The notes: generated by a model from the sequence alone, not told the origin. Numbered from the stretch's first letter, positions 52,833-61,577 are shown. The stretch is DNA of 64,000 nucleotides from Streptacidiphilus sp. P02-A3a (GCF_014084105.1 NZ_CP048289.1:1993922-2057921); one strand, 5' to 3'. Program-made: numbers and translations.

Positions 52833-53561
52833 GTGCACACCCTGAGCACCATCGACTTCCTGCTCCGCCTGGTCACCGGCGTCGGCTGCGGGGCGCTGAT
52901 CGGCATCGAGCGCCAGTGGCGCGCCCGGATGGCCGGACTGCGGACCAACGCCCTGGTCGCCGCCGGAGCCACGCTCTTCGTCCTCTACAGCGAGGCGGTC
53001 GGGGACGTCAGCAGTCCCACCCGGGTCGCGTCCTACGTGGTCTCCGGGATCGGCTTCCTCGGCGGCGGCGTCATCCTGCGCGACGGCGCCTCGGTCCGTG
53101 GCCTCAACACCGCCGCCACCCTGTGGTGTTCGGCGGCGGCGGGGGTGATGGCCGCCTCCGGGCACCTGGCCTTCGCACTGATCGGCACCGGCGCGGTGCT
53201 CGCCATCCACCTGGTGCTGCGCCCGGCCGGACGGCTGATCGACCGGGTCCCGCAGGACGACCCCGACACCGAGGGCATCCACGCCAGCATCCACCTGGTC
53301 TGCGAGCGTCGTTCGGAGACCCACGTCCGCGCGCTGCTGTTGCAGTCCCTCGGTGGGACCGGGCTCACCCCGACCGGGCTGCGGGCCCGCCGCGAGCCCG
53401 ACGACACCACCAGCCTCCGGGCCGCCGTCGCCGTCAGCGGCGACCCGGCCCACGCCCTGGAGCAGCTGATCGCCCGGCTGTCCCTGGAGCCCGGCATCCG
53501 CGACCTGCACTGGCACCTGACCGGCGGCCCGGGGGAGGGCGAGGCCGAGGCCGTGGCCTGA
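52833..53561 (+). CDS. mgtC: MgtC/SapB-family membrane protein
   Basis: 242 residues from a GTG at 52833 with GAGAAGG upstream. The membrane domain (about 1-130) has the MgtC hallmarks GALIGIERQWRARMAGLRTN, SYVVSGIGFLGGGVILRDG and GLNTAATLWCSAAAGVMAA. The C-terminal cytosolic domain (about 140-230) is ACT-like. MgtC proteins help cells under Mg2+ limitation, in enterobacteria by inhibiting the F1Fo ATP synthase. Its position after an M-box-controlled Mg2+ transporter fits this role. A strong hairpin lies between the two genes, so it may have its own promoter or depend on read-through. Confidence 0.88.
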   Translation: MHTLSTIDFLLRLVTGVGCGALIGIERQWRARMAGLRTNALVAAGATLFVLYSEAVGDVSSPTRVASYVVSGIGFLGGGVILRDGASVRGLNTAATLWCSAAAGVMAASGHLAFALIGTGAVLAIHLVLRPAGRLIDRVPQDDPDTEGIHASIHLVCERRSETHVRALLLQSLGGTGLTPTGLRARREPDDTTSLRAAVAVSGDPAHALEQLIARLSLEPGIRDLHWHLTGGPGEGEAEAVA

Positions 53562-53582
53562 CCGGCTGCCCTCCGCAGTGGT

Positions 53583-53945
53583 TCAGGAGTGGTGCGGCAG
53601 GCCGGAGACGGTGTGGTCGGCGTGCGCCAGCGCCTCGCTGAGCAGCCGCTGCACATGGCCGCCGGTCAGCCGGTAGATCCGGGCCCGGCCCTCCGCGCGC
53701 TGGTCGACCAGGCCGGTCATCCGCATCTTGGCCAGGTGCTGGCTGGCGGCCGTCGGCGAGCAGTCCGCCGCCCGGGCCAGCGCGCTGACGCCCAACTCGC
53801 CGTCGCGCAGCGCCCACAGCAGCCGCAGCCGGGTGGGCTCGGCCAGCATCGACAGGGCGGCCACCGCCACGGTGACCTGGGCGTCGCTCAGTTGACCGCC
53901 GTGGGGGGCGGCCTGGGCCGGGGTGTCGGTTCGGTCCTGCGTCAT
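53583..53945 (-). CDS. ArsR/SmtB-family metal-sensing repressor
   Basis: 120 residues. The winged helix reads LSMLAEPTRLRLLWALRDGE, then LGVSALARAADCSPTAASQHL and an RIYRLT wing. The C-terminal helix GGHVQRLLSEALAHADH has the His pattern of alpha-5 metal sites in NmtR/CzrA-type sensors, and more His residues close the chain (PHHS). It should release DNA when Ni2+, Co2+ or Zn2+ binds. The divergent gene at 54045 encodes a NicO/RcnA-type exporter, its obvious target, across a 99-bp spacer. Confidence 0.9.
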   Translation of the reverse strand: MTQDRTDTPAQAAPHGGQLSDAQVTVAVAALSMLAEPTRLRLLWALRDGELGVSALARAADCSPTAASQHLAKMRMTGLVDQRAEGRARIYRLTGGHVQRLLSEALAHADHTVSGLPHHS

Positions 53946-54044
53946 TACCTCAGTCTTTCACCTGCGTATATGGCGCAACAAGCAGTGTCACGCATTAACC
54001 TTCTCATCTTCACTGATGCGCATACAACATGGTATGACTGAAGC
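53946..54044. promoter_or_regulatory. Divergent operator between ArsR-type and NicO genes
   Basis: The 99-bp spacer is distinctly A+T-rich. It includes TGCG-N7-CGCA around 53964-53978 and CATAC-N6-GTATG around 54021-54036, both inverted repeats placed where an ArsR-type repressor would block the exporter promoter. Confidence 0.5.
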
Positions 54045-54938
54045 ATGGCAACCATTCCCGCTTTGCTGGCGGCTGCGGCCGGGGTCGGCTTCGGGCACGC
54101 GGTACTGCCCGACCACTGGGTCCCGCTCGGCATCGTCTCCCGCACCCAGCGCTACCCGATCCGGCGTACCGCCCGGCTGGCCACGCTGGCCGGGACCACC
54201 CACGTCGCCCTGTCGCTGCTCCTCGGAGCGGTGGTGATCGGCGTCGGGCTACAGTTCCGCTCCAGCGTGGAGCGCCACGAGGACGTCGTCGTCGGTGGCG
54301 TGCTGCTGGCGACCGGGGCGGTCTTCCTCGCCCTGGAACTCCTCGGCAAGGGGCACGGCCACGCCCACGACGCCCAGGGCAACCACCTCCATGGCGGCCA
54401 CGAGCGCGGGGATCACGGGCGCGGGGATCACGGGCACTCGGCGCACGGTGGCGACGGCCACGGCCACGGTCACGGGCACGGTCACGGTCACGGGCACAGC
54501 CACGAGCACGGCCCCAGCCATGAGCACGGCCACGGCGAGTCGGAGCACGTGCACGGCGGCCTGGCGGTCGCGAGCCGTTCGGGGGCGGCTGTCCCCGACG
54601 CGCGGACGCCCGACGCGCGGACGCCCGACGCGCGGACGGCTGCGCGCTCGCGGGTCTCGCGGCTGGCGGCGTTCGCGGTGCCGTTCGGGGCTGCCGCCTC
54701 GCCCGACCTGACCGTGCTGCCGGTGTTCCTGGCCGCCTCCGCCACCGGCCTGGCCGCCGCACTGGGCACCCTGCTGGTGTTCTCGCTGGTCACCCTCGGC
54801 ACCATCGTGGGCCTGACACTGCTGGCCGCGCTGGGCGGCTACCGGCTCCAGGGCGCCTGGATCGACCGGAGCGCGAACCTGCTGACCGCCCTGATGCTGG
54901 TCGGCGTCGGCGCGCTGGTCGCCACCGGCCTGGTCTGA
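54045..54938 (+). CDS. NicO/RcnA-family Ni2+/Co2+ efflux protein with very His-rich loop
   Basis: 297 residues, about six transmembrane segments. The first contains H18-A-V-L-P-D23-H24, the metal-binding signature of NicO/RcnA transporters. Between TM3 and TM4 (about residues 104-182) is a long loop made largely of His, Gly and Asp (GHGHGHGHGHGHSHEHG-like), longer and richer than in typical family members, presumably collecting metal for export. Just after it the DNA repeats encode DARTPDART. The ArsR-type repressor is divergent. Ni2+/Co2+ export is the likely function. Confidence 0.85.
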   Translation: MATIPALLAAAAGVGFGHAVLPDHWVPLGIVSRTQRYPIRRTARLATLAGTTHVALSLLLGAVVIGVGLQFRSSVERHEDVVVGGVLLATGAVFLALELLGKGHGHAHDAQGNHLHGGHERGDHGRGDHGHSAHGGDGHGHGHGHGHGHGHSHEHGPSHEHGHGESEHVHGGLAVASRSGAAVPDARTPDARTPDARTAARSRVSRLAAFAVPFGAAASPDLTVLPVFLAASATGLAAALGTLLVFSLVTLGTIVGLTLLAALGGYRLQGAWIDRSANLLTALMLVGVGALVATGLV

Positions 54939-54971
54939 CCCGGGCTCGGGGCAACTCCCGCCAGGCCCGCG

Positions 54972-56279
54972 TCAGTCGACCGGCGGCTGGTCGCGGTCGG
55001 CGAACAGGAACCGTACCAAGTGCTCCAACTGGGTCCGCTCGTGCTCGTCGCTGCCGCGCCGGTACCGCTGGGGGTCGGCCTCCACCCAGGCTCGGACCAG
55101 GCGGACGCCCTCCGGGTCGCCTTCGACGATCGCCTCGAAGATGCAGTTGCCGGTCCAACTACGGTGCAGACAGAGCCGGTTGCCCTCCATGTAGGCGTAC
55201 CACCGGGAGTCCTGGCCGATGCCGGAGTGCCCCTGCCGCATCTGCTGCCACTGCCCGGGTGTCCATACCGTCGAGGGGGCCGGGATCGGCTCCGGACGCT
55301 GGAGCGGCCGGGGCGAGGGAAAGTCCTGGCGGCGCAGGTCGGAGCCGAGCCGGTCGGCCTCGACCCACGGCGGGAGGGCCTCGGCGGCTGCCGTCCACGG
55401 CGCGGGGATGCCGTCGACGCCGACCCTGGCGCCGACGATGCCGCCGACGATCGCGCAGGTGGTGTCGACGTCCCCGCCCGCCGAGGCGGTGGCCCAGAGC
55501 GCGCCCTGATAGTCGTCCAGGTACGTGGCCGCGCACCACAGGGTGAAGGGCACCGTGTCCATGGCGCTGACCTGGCTGCCGTTGCCCAGCCGGTGTGCGG
55601 CCAGCTCCACCTGCGGCTGGTCGAGCAGCTCCAGCGCCAGGGCCACCCCGTCGCGGACCCGCCCCGGCGGGGTCAGTTCCACTACTGGGCGCAGCAGTTC
55701 GTGCCGGGTCAGCTGCCGGCCACGGCTGCGGGCGGCGCAGGCGGCGGCGAGGGCGACCGCGACCGCGCCGGCCACCGCCTCCGGGTGGGTGTGCGTCACC
55801 TCGGCCGAGCGCGCGGCCTGCCAGGCCGCCTCCTCCAGGTCCACCGCGAACCAGGCGCCGAGCGGGGCGACGCGCATCGCCGCGCCGTTGCCCCAGGACC
55901 CCTGCCCGTCGAACAGCTCGCGAGCCAGTCCGCCCGGGTGCTGCTGCTCGCGGGTCAGCCGCAGCAGCCGGTTCATCGCCGGGCCGTAGCCCCGGTCGAA
56001 GTCGTGCCGCCGGGCGAAGGAGCGGAGCAGCTCCTCCGCGTCCACGCTGCCGTGGCGGCGGAGCACGGCGAAGACCGAGCAGGCCATCTCGGTGTCGTCG
56101 GTCCACGGCCAGGGCGCGGGCGGCAGTCGGCGCCCGCGCAGGGCGGGCAGGTTCTCGGGGACGAAGAACTGCGCGCCGAAGGCGTCGCCGACGGCGAGGC
56201 CGCGCAGCGAGTCACGGGCGGCGGCGCGGTGGTTGAAGGGGTAGGGGGCAGCGGTGGTCGCGGAGTGGTCGGTGGTCAT
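54972..56279 (-). CDS. ADP-ribosylglycohydrolase family protein with C-terminal extension
   Basis: 435 residues from an ATG at 56279 (MTTDHSATT). The DraG fold motifs are present: SLRGLAVGDAFGAQF, the metal-ligand WTDDTEMA, GSWGNGAAMRVAPLG and SAGGDVDTTCAIVGGIVGA. These bind the di-Mg2+ centre that removes ADP-ribose from proteins. The last 130 residues are outside the usual fold, with WTPGQWQQMRQGHSGIGQDS and RWYAYMEGNRLCLHRSWTGN, and may bind a partner or substrate. It is followed on the same strand by nothing; a second family member lies 106 bp upstream, so they may be co-transcribed. Confidence 0.85.
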   Translation of the reverse strand: MTTDHSATTAAPYPFNHRAAARDSLRGLAVGDAFGAQFFVPENLPALRGRRLPPAPWPWTDDTEMACSVFAVLRRHGSVDAEELLRSFARRHDFDRGYGPAMNRLLRLTREQQHPGGLARELFDGQGSWGNGAAMRVAPLGAWFAVDLEEAAWQAARSAEVTHTHPEAVAGAVAVALAAACAARSRGRQLTRHELLRPVVELTPPGRVRDGVALALELLDQPQVELAAHRLGNGSQVSAMDTVPFTLWCAATYLDDYQGALWATASAGGDVDTTCAIVGGIVGARVGVDGIPAPWTAAAEALPPWVEADRLGSDLRRQDFPSPRPLQRPEPIPAPSTVWTPGQWQQMRQGHSGIGQDSRWYAYMEGNRLCLHRSWTGNCIFEAIVEGDPEGVRLVRAWVEADPQRYRRGSDEHERTQLEHLVRFLFADRDQPPVD

Positions 56280-56385
56280 CACCCCGCATCCTGCCAACGC
56301 GCTGGTCCTGGAGCCAGTAGGTTTCCCGGTCGGGCGCGTTGCGCGGCGCGTCCGACGCGTGCCGTCCGGGGTGTCCGACGGATCG

Positions 56386-57333
56386 TCAGCGGCTTTCCAG
56401 GGCGCGGGCGAGGGCGATCAGGTCGGCGGCTCGGCGCGGGTGCGGACTGAAGCCGGGGAGCGGGGTGTGGACCAGCTCGGTCCAGCGGGTGGGTATCGCG
56501 GGCAGGCCGTGGACGGCCCCGGCCAGGCCGCCGGTGACGGCGCCGACCGTGTCGGTGTCGCCGCCGAGGTCGACGGCGGCGCGCAGTGCCTCCTCGAAGG
56601 TGCTGGTGGTGCGCAGCGCCCAGAGCGCGGTGCCGAGGGTCGGCCAGACCGCGCCGTTGGACTCGGTCGCCAGCCGTGGATGCCAGTCGGACCGCAGCAC
56701 CCTCTCCCAGCGGGCGCGTTCCGGTTCGTCGACGAGGGCGATGACGGCGGGCAGCGCGGCCTGGACGTCCCGGCCGTCGAGCGCGGTTATGAGGAGTTCC
56801 TGGTAGATCGCGCAGCCCCAGCCGGTGGCCGGGTCCGCGTGGGTGAGTGCGGAGATGCAGCGGGCGGCCTCGACCCGGGTGGCCTGGTCCCGGCGGGCGT
56901 AGCGCAGCGCGGCGGGCACGGCGCGCATCAGCGAGCCGTTGCCCGCGGCGTGCATGTTGTGGGCGAAGTACTCCCTGGCCGCCCGGTTCCAGGGCAGGCG
57001 GCTGCAGAGCACGGTCTCGGTGAGGATCCCTATGTCCTTGGGGTCGGCGGCGGCCCAGCGTTGGAAGCGGGCGAAGATGTCGGGCAGGTCCAGGCCGTCG
57101 GACTCCAGCAGTGACTCGCCGATCAGCAGCCCCATCTGGGTGTCGTCGGTGGCCTCGCCGGGATCCCAACCGCCGCCGCCGCACAGCTCGTTGCCGTCCG
57201 CGCCGCCCGACCGCGGGAAGCGCTTGGAGAACATGCCGCCCAGTCCGAACTCGAACGGGGCGCCCAGGGCGTCGCCCACCGCCCAGCCGACGATCGCGCC
57301 CGCCGAGCGGTCCGCCCGCGCCGGGGCGTTCAT
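56386..57333 (-). CDS. ADP-ribosylglycohydrolase family protein
   Basis: 315 residues, the standard family length. Motifs: GAIVGWAVGDALGAPFEF, ATDDTQMGLLIGESLL, NGSLMRAVPAALRY and DLGGDTDTVGAVTGGLAGAV, i.e. all Asp/Thr ligands of the di-metal site. It removes ADP-ribose from protein or nucleic-acid targets; the target is unknown. It lies upstream of the longer paralogue (54972-56279) with a 106-bp gap. The two differ clearly, so this is not a recent duplication. Confidence 0.88.
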   Translation of the reverse strand: MNAPARADRSAGAIVGWAVGDALGAPFEFGLGGMFSKRFPRSGGADGNELCGGGGWDPGEATDDTQMGLLIGESLLESDGLDLPDIFARFQRWAAADPKDIGILTETVLCSRLPWNRAAREYFAHNMHAAGNGSLMRAVPAALRYARRDQATRVEAARCISALTHADPATGWGCAIYQELLITALDGRDVQAALPAVIALVDEPERARWERVLRSDWHPRLATESNGAVWPTLGTALWALRTTSTFEEALRAAVDLGGDTDTVGAVTGGLAGAVHGLPAIPTRWTELVHTPLPGFSPHPRRAADLIALARALESR

Positions 57334-57564
57334 GCCGCGCGCCGGTCGGGTTTCGTCCGGACCCGCGTGCCGGTGGTACTGCTCATGCCTGCCCCCTTCG
57401 TCCTGCCCGCTTCAGCGGACGTGTCGTCCGGCTTCGGACTGTAGCGGGCGGCACTGACAACTCCCGGTCCCGCAGCGGTGGCGGCGGTCGGGTGAACCGG
57501 CGCGCGGCAGCGGGTAGCACTACCGCAGGACGGCACGGCGCGCGCGACGGAGAGAGGCGGACTA

Positions 57565-58131
57565 ATGTCGGCGGACGGGTCGGCGGGAGCGGACGACGGT
57601 GGCGGCGCGGAGGACCGGCGCGAGCTGGCCCGGTCGCAACTGGCGCTGTACATCGAGACCTTGCGGGTGACCATGCCCCGGCCGCAGTACGCGCTGCTGA
57701 TGGAGCTGATCCGGATGTACGTGGAGGCCGGTGGCGGCCGGGTCGAGATCACGATGGACGGCGAGGAGCGCGAGCTGTTCACCCGGGAGGTGCAGAAGGA
57801 ACTGCTGACCCTGCTCGGGCTGCTCGGCGCGCTGGAGCCCGGGCACGAGGACCGGGGGGACCTGGTGGTGGCCGAACTCGGCGACGGGGAGCACGTCAAG
57901 GGGGCGATGTCGCTGGTCCCGGTCGCGAAGGCGGAGAATCCGGAGGAGCTGCTGCGGATGCGCGAGCAGCTCGACACGGCAGCCGGTCAGCGGCGGGCGG
58001 ACACCGCCGAGGTGGAGGCCATCGCCCGCGCCAGCGGAATGCTCCCCGCGGCACGGGAACCCGAACCGGAACCCGAACCGGAACCCGACCCCGAACCGGA
58101 CGGCGGCGCTGACGGCGGCGGCCAGGCGTAG
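57565..58131 (+). CDS. Hypothetical acidic protein with C-terminal Glu-Pro repeats
   Basis: 188 residues from an ATG preceded by GAGAGAGG. The middle is helical and amphipathic (RSQLALYIETLRVTMPRPQY, then ALLMELIRMYVEAGGG and LFTREVQKELLTLLGLLGAL). The C-terminus is a run of EPEPEPEP-type repeats encoded by imperfect DNA repeats (58058-58103), followed by a Gly tail. There are no membrane segments or known domains. It stands alone between the ADP-ribosylglycohydrolase pair and the convergent HxlR gene. Confidence 0.6.
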   Translation: MSADGSAGADDGGGAEDRRELARSQLALYIETLRVTMPRPQYALLMELIRMYVEAGGGRVEITMDGEERELFTREVQKELLTLLGLLGALEPGHEDRGDLVVAELGDGEHVKGAMSLVPVAKAENPEELLRMREQLDTAAGQRRADTAEVEAIARASGMLPAAREPEPEPEPEPDPEPDGGADGGGQA

Positions 58132-58148
58132 GCGTAGCCGGGGGGCGG

Positions 58149-58541
58149 CTACAGCGGGGGGCGGCCCGGGCAGCCGGCCGACTCGTCCAGCGGCAGGCAC
58201 TCCTCGGCCCAGCGGCCGAGCTCGACCAGGGCCGGTCGCAGCCCCGCGCCGATCGCGGTCAGCCGGTAGCTGACCCGCAGCGGCGGGCCCGGGTCGACCT
58301 CGCGCAGCACCAGGCCCGCGGCGGTCAGCTCGGTGAGCCGGTCCGACAGGACCCGCTCGCTGATGCCCGGGACCGCGCCGCGGAACTCCGCGAAGTGGAC
58401 CGGGCCGCCCATCAGCGCGGCGACGATCAGGCCGGTCCAGCGCTTGCCGAGCAGCTTGAAGACGCGCTCCACGGAGCTTCCGGCTCCGGTGCAGATCGCT
58501 TCACCGTGCTCGGCTCCCGGCAGTGCCTGTTCCGTGGTCAT
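58149..58541 (-). CDS. HxlR-family transcriptional regulator
   Basis: 130 residues with the HxlR winged helix: VERVFKLLGKRWTGLIVAAL, GGPVHFAEFRGAVPGISERV, LSDRLTELTAAGLVLREV and VSYRLTAIGAGLRPAL. One cysteine near the N-terminus (EAICTGAG) and one near the end may serve redox or electrophile sensing, as in other family members. It is divergent from a YceI-family gene with a palindromic operator between them, so it probably represses that gene and itself. Confidence 0.88.
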   Translation of the reverse strand: MTTEQALPGAEHGEAICTGAGSSVERVFKLLGKRWTGLIVAALMGGPVHFAEFRGAVPGISERVLSDRLTELTAAGLVLREVDPGPPLRVSYRLTAIGAGLRPALVELGRWAEECLPLDESAGCPGRPPL

Positions 58542-58581
58542 GGGGACAGTTTACGCGGAGACCGACAGCAGCTGCTAAAAA

Positions 58582-58608
58582 GTAAGCTAGTGTGGTACTA
58601 CTAGTTAC
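58582..58608. promoter_or_regulatory. Candidate HxlR operator
   Basis: The inverted repeat GTAAGCTAGT-N8-ACTAGTTAC lies in the A+T-rich spacer between the divergent HxlR and YceI genes. Position and symmetry fit a dimeric winged-helix repressor. Confidence 0.6.
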
Positions 58609-58642
58609 AACGAAAAAGCGAGTAGCGAAGGAACCTTCCGCC

Positions 58643-59188
58643 ATGGCCGAGAACCGCACGGGTGCCGCCCGTCCCGCCGCGTCGGCCGACCTCAGCGTCG
58701 GCCACTGGACCCTGGACGCGGGCGCGTCCACGGTCGGCATCCAGCACAAGTCGATGTGGGGGATGGTCACCATCAAGGCGGCCTTCACCCGCCTCAGCGG
58801 CACCGGCGAGACCCTGCCGGACGGCAGCGCCCGCGGCACGCTCAGCATCGACGCCGCCTCGGTGGCGTCCGGCAAGCCCAAGCTCGACGTCCACCTCCGC
58901 ACCGCCGACTTCTTCGACGTGGAGCAGTTCCCCGAGTTCACCTTCGAGGCCGAGCGGGTCGCCCCGAAGGGCACCGGCACGGCCGAGGTCACCGGGCGGC
59001 TGACGGTGCTCGGCCGCACCCGTCCGCTCGGCTTCACCGCCCGTACGTCGGTCGCCGGGCCGGACGAGGTGACCCTGAACGCCGAGGTGGACGTCGACCG
59101 CGACACGTTCGGCATGAGCTGGAACAAGGGCGGCATGCTGAAGGGCCTGACCCGGGTAACCGTGTCGCTCCGCTTCGTCCGCGGCTGA
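58643..59188 (+). CDS. YceI-family lipid-binding-type protein
   Basis: 181 residues from an ATG at 58643 with GAAGGA upstream; no signal peptide, so it is cytosolic like most actinobacterial YceI proteins. The lipocalin-like barrel motifs are HWTLDAGASTVGIQHKSMWG, VTIKAAFTRLSGTG and DFFDVEQFPEFTFEAERVAP, then GFTARTSVAGPDEVTLNAEV and DRDTFGMSWNKGGML. YceI proteins bind long isoprenoid chains; the physiological ligand here is unknown. It is controlled, most likely, by the divergent HxlR regulator. A 13-bp hairpin terminator follows. Confidence 0.88.
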   Translation: MAENRTGAARPAASADLSVGHWTLDAGASTVGIQHKSMWGMVTIKAAFTRLSGTGETLPDGSARGTLSIDAASVASGKPKLDVHLRTADFFDVEQFPEFTFEAERVAPKGTGTAEVTGRLTVLGRTRPLGFTARTSVAGPDEVTLNAEVDVDRDTFGMSWNKGGMLKGLTRVTVSLRFVRG

Positions 59189-59236
59189 GAGCCCGCCCCG
59201 GGGCACACCCCAGGAGCAGCGGAGGAGCAAGAAGGA

Positions 59237-59266
59237 ACCGGGCGGGGCCGTGAGGCCCCGCCCGGT
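59237..59266 (+). terminator. Terminator after YceI gene
   Basis: A 13-bp perfect stem (59237-59249 with 59254-59266) with a GTGA loop, 49 bp beyond the YceI stop. Confidence 0.8.
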
Positions 59267-59280
59267 CGTGTGCCCTGCCG

Positions 59281-59320
59281 CCGGACCCGGTGTCCGGTCG
59301 CCGGACCCGGTGTCCGGTCA
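59281..59320 (-). terminator. Tandem 20-bp hairpin repeats after the beta-helix gene
   Basis: Two near-identical 20-bp units (59281-59300 and 59301-59320) each contain CCGGAC-N5-GTCCGG. They lie 20 bp beyond the stop of the minus-strand secreted-protein gene and probably terminate it. Confidence 0.6.
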
Positions 59321-59339
59321 GTCGCGGGTCATGGCTGCG

Positions 59340-61577
59340 TCACGGGAAGCTGACCAGGTCCGCCACCGTGCTGCCGGAGTTGACCGCCGGTCCGGTCTCG
59401 TTGACCACGTGGCTGATCGTCCCGGTGCCGCCGAGTGCGACGGTGACCATGTCGTGCAGCCCGACCCCTGACGTGGCGGGTACCTCGAAGGCATGGTCGG
59501 CGACGACCGCCGGGTTGGTGCTGAAGTAGCAGTACACGCCGAGGCCGTAGGCCTGGTGGCTGGTGACGTTGCTGGCGACCTTGTAGGACGCGTAGCCGTC
59601 ACTGCCGCCGTTCATCCAGGCCGCCTGGTTCGGCGGGTCGTACGGCATCTCGCTCTGGTAGAAGTAGGTACTCCCGCCGTTGCCGTTCCACTGCACCTGG
59701 TACTGCTGGTAGTGCTCCACCGCCAGCCCGTACAGGGTGACGTTGGCGCCGTTGACGACCAGGCCGTTGGCTGCCGTGTTGGTGGTCCAGCCGACGGTAC
59801 CGCTGTTGCCGTGGTCCGCTCTCCAGAGCCACATGTTGTCGCCGATGACGTTGTTGCTGTTGATCTGCAGCGTCTGGGACGCCTTGCCGACCGTCGCGCC
59901 GCCGATGCGGAAGTAGACGTCGGACAGCACGGTCGGGTCGCTCGCGTGGTTGGCGCTGGAGCCGCTGGGGCCGACCTGCACCAGCACCGAGGAGTTGGTG
60001 GATCCGGCGTCCACGATCAGGCCGGTGATCCGGACGCCGTTGACGTCCGCCACCGAGATCGCGGTGACCCCGTTGTTCGCCACCAGGGTCGCCAGGCCGA
60101 GGCCGAGCACCACCGTGTCCGGGTTGGTGATGTTGATGGTGCCGTTGAGCTGGTAGACACCGGGGGTGAAGACCAGGTCCTTGCCCGCCGCCAGCGCCGC
60201 GTTGATGGTGGCCGCGGTGTCGGAGGGGGTGGCGATGTAGAAGTCGCTGATCGGCAGCGAGTTGCCGGCCGGGTTGCCGTTCGCCCAGTCGGTGCCGGTC
60301 GAGTTCGTCCGGTCGGCCGGCACGAACACGTTGTAGTTGCCGGAGCTGTCGACGTAGAGGTACGGCGCCTCGGCGCTGGTCGGGGTCTGCGCGACCGAGG
60401 TGTCGGGCGGGTTCGGGAAGCTGGTCGACGGGGTGCCGGTGTCGCCGACGAAGACCATGTTCCAGTTGGAGCCGGTCCAGCTGCCGACCTGGTCGTTGCG
60501 CGACAGCCACTGCTGCTGGCTGCCGGAGTTGACCTGCCCGCTGACCTCGGAGTCACCGAGGAAGCCGCCGCTGGACCAGCCGCCGTTGTCGTCCAGCACG
60601 AGGTTGCCCTCGACGTTGACCCGCCGCAGCGGGGACGCCTGCGAGACGGCCCACTCGGTGCTGCCGGAGGACGGGGCCAGGGTCAGGTTCTCGGCGGAGC
60701 GCCAGAAGTTCTCGGTCGCGTTGCCGCTGTTCCAGCTGGCGTCGGAGTAGACCCCGCCGCCGCCGATGGTGGTCTGCGTCGGCGACAGGCCGAGACCCGC
60801 CACCTGGGTGTAGAAGCCCACCGGCACGCTGACGTTGTAGCTGCCCGGCGCGAACAGCAGCGCGTAGCGCTGGGTGCCGAACTGGTTCGACTGCTGCGTG
60901 TTGTAGACGCTGTTGATCTCGTTCTGGATGGTCGTGCTGGACATCGACGGGTTGAACGTCAGCACGTTCGGGCCGAAGTTCGGCGCGGTGCCGGTGCCAC
61001 CGCCACCGCCGGTGGTACCGGCGGGAAGCGTCCACTGCTGGTTGGCGGCGCCGGTGCAGTCCCAGATCTGCAGCTGGGTGCCGGGAGTGGTGGACCAGCC
61101 GGTGTCGTCCAGGCACCGCCCCGACTCGGGGTTGAGCAGGGCGCCGTCGGACTGCGGCACCCAGACCTGGGCGCCGGTGCCGTTGCAGGCGTAGAGGTCG
61201 ACCGTGGTGCCGTTGGCGGTACCGGCGGCGTCCACGTCCAGGCACGAGCCCAGCGTCTGCAGGGTGTTGCCGGCTGCCACGGTCCACTGCTGGGCGGCGG
61301 TGCCGTTGCAGGTGTAGACCTGGACCGGGTTCAGGTTGGCGGTCGAGGCCGAGCGGTCGTCCACGCACAGGCCGCCGTAGCCGGTGATCGGACCGGTGGC
61401 GCCGGTGGCGGCGGCGGTCACCGCCGCCGTGGTCTGCGCCTTCACGACGGTGGGGGAGCTGGCGGCCTGCGCGGTCACCGTGCCGGGGGCGGCGATGGTG
61501 AGCGCGATCACGGCCAGGGCGATACCGCCGGTGGTTCTCGGCCGCAGGCGGTGCGCTCTCGGTTGCGGGTGCTGCAT
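59340..61577 (-). CDS. Secreted ricin-lectin plus beta-helix protein (GH55-like)
   Basis: 745 residues from an ATG at 61577 (MQHPQPRAHRLRPR) with AAGGAGG upstream; the frame extends to 61631 without support. A twin-basic start and hydrophobic segment (to about AQAAS, residue 40) form the signal. A ricin beta-trefoil (about 65-185) has three QxW repeats (AAQQWTVAAG, GAQVWVPQSD, ANQQWTLPAG). After a Gly/Thr linker, a right-handed parallel beta-helix of about 540 residues follows, with VFVGDTGTPSTSFPNPPDTS and YLYVDSSGNYNVFVPADRTN. This resembles glycoside hydrolase family 55 beta-1,3-glucanases and related pectate-lyase-fold enzymes. Catalytic residues could not be assigned. The lectin domain is nearly identical to that of the neighbouring chitinase; both probably attack fungal or plant walls. 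Confidence 0.7.
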   Translation of the reverse strand: MQHPQPRAHRLRPRTTGGIALAVIALTIAAPGTVTAQAASSPTVVKAQTTAAVTAAATGATGPITGYGGLCVDDRSASTANLNPVQVYTCNGTAAQQWTVAAGNTLQTLGSCLDVDAAGTANGTTVDLYACNGTGAQVWVPQSDGALLNPESGRCLDDTGWSTTPGTQLQIWDCTGAANQQWTLPAGTTGGGGGTGTAPNFGPNVLTFNPSMSSTTIQNEINSVYNTQQSNQFGTQRYALLFAPGSYNVSVPVGFYTQVAGLGLSPTQTTIGGGGVYSDASWNSGNATENFWRSAENLTLAPSSGSTEWAVSQASPLRRVNVEGNLVLDDNGGWSSGGFLGDSEVSGQVNSGSQQQWLSRNDQVGSWTGSNWNMVFVGDTGTPSTSFPNPPDTSVAQTPTSAEAPYLYVDSSGNYNVFVPADRTNSTGTDWANGNPAGNSLPISDFYIATPSDTAATINAALAAGKDLVFTPGVYQLNGTINITNPDTVVLGLGLATLVANNGVTAISVADVNGVRITGLIVDAGSTNSSVLVQVGPSGSSANHASDPTVLSDVYFRIGGATVGKASQTLQINSNNVIGDNMWLWRADHGNSGTVGWTTNTAANGLVVNGANVTLYGLAVEHYQQYQVQWNGNGGSTYFYQSEMPYDPPNQAAWMNGGSDGYASYKVASNVTSHQAYGLGVYCYFSTNPAVVADHAFEVPATSGVGLHDMVTVALGGTGTISHVVNETGPAVNSGSTVADLVSFP

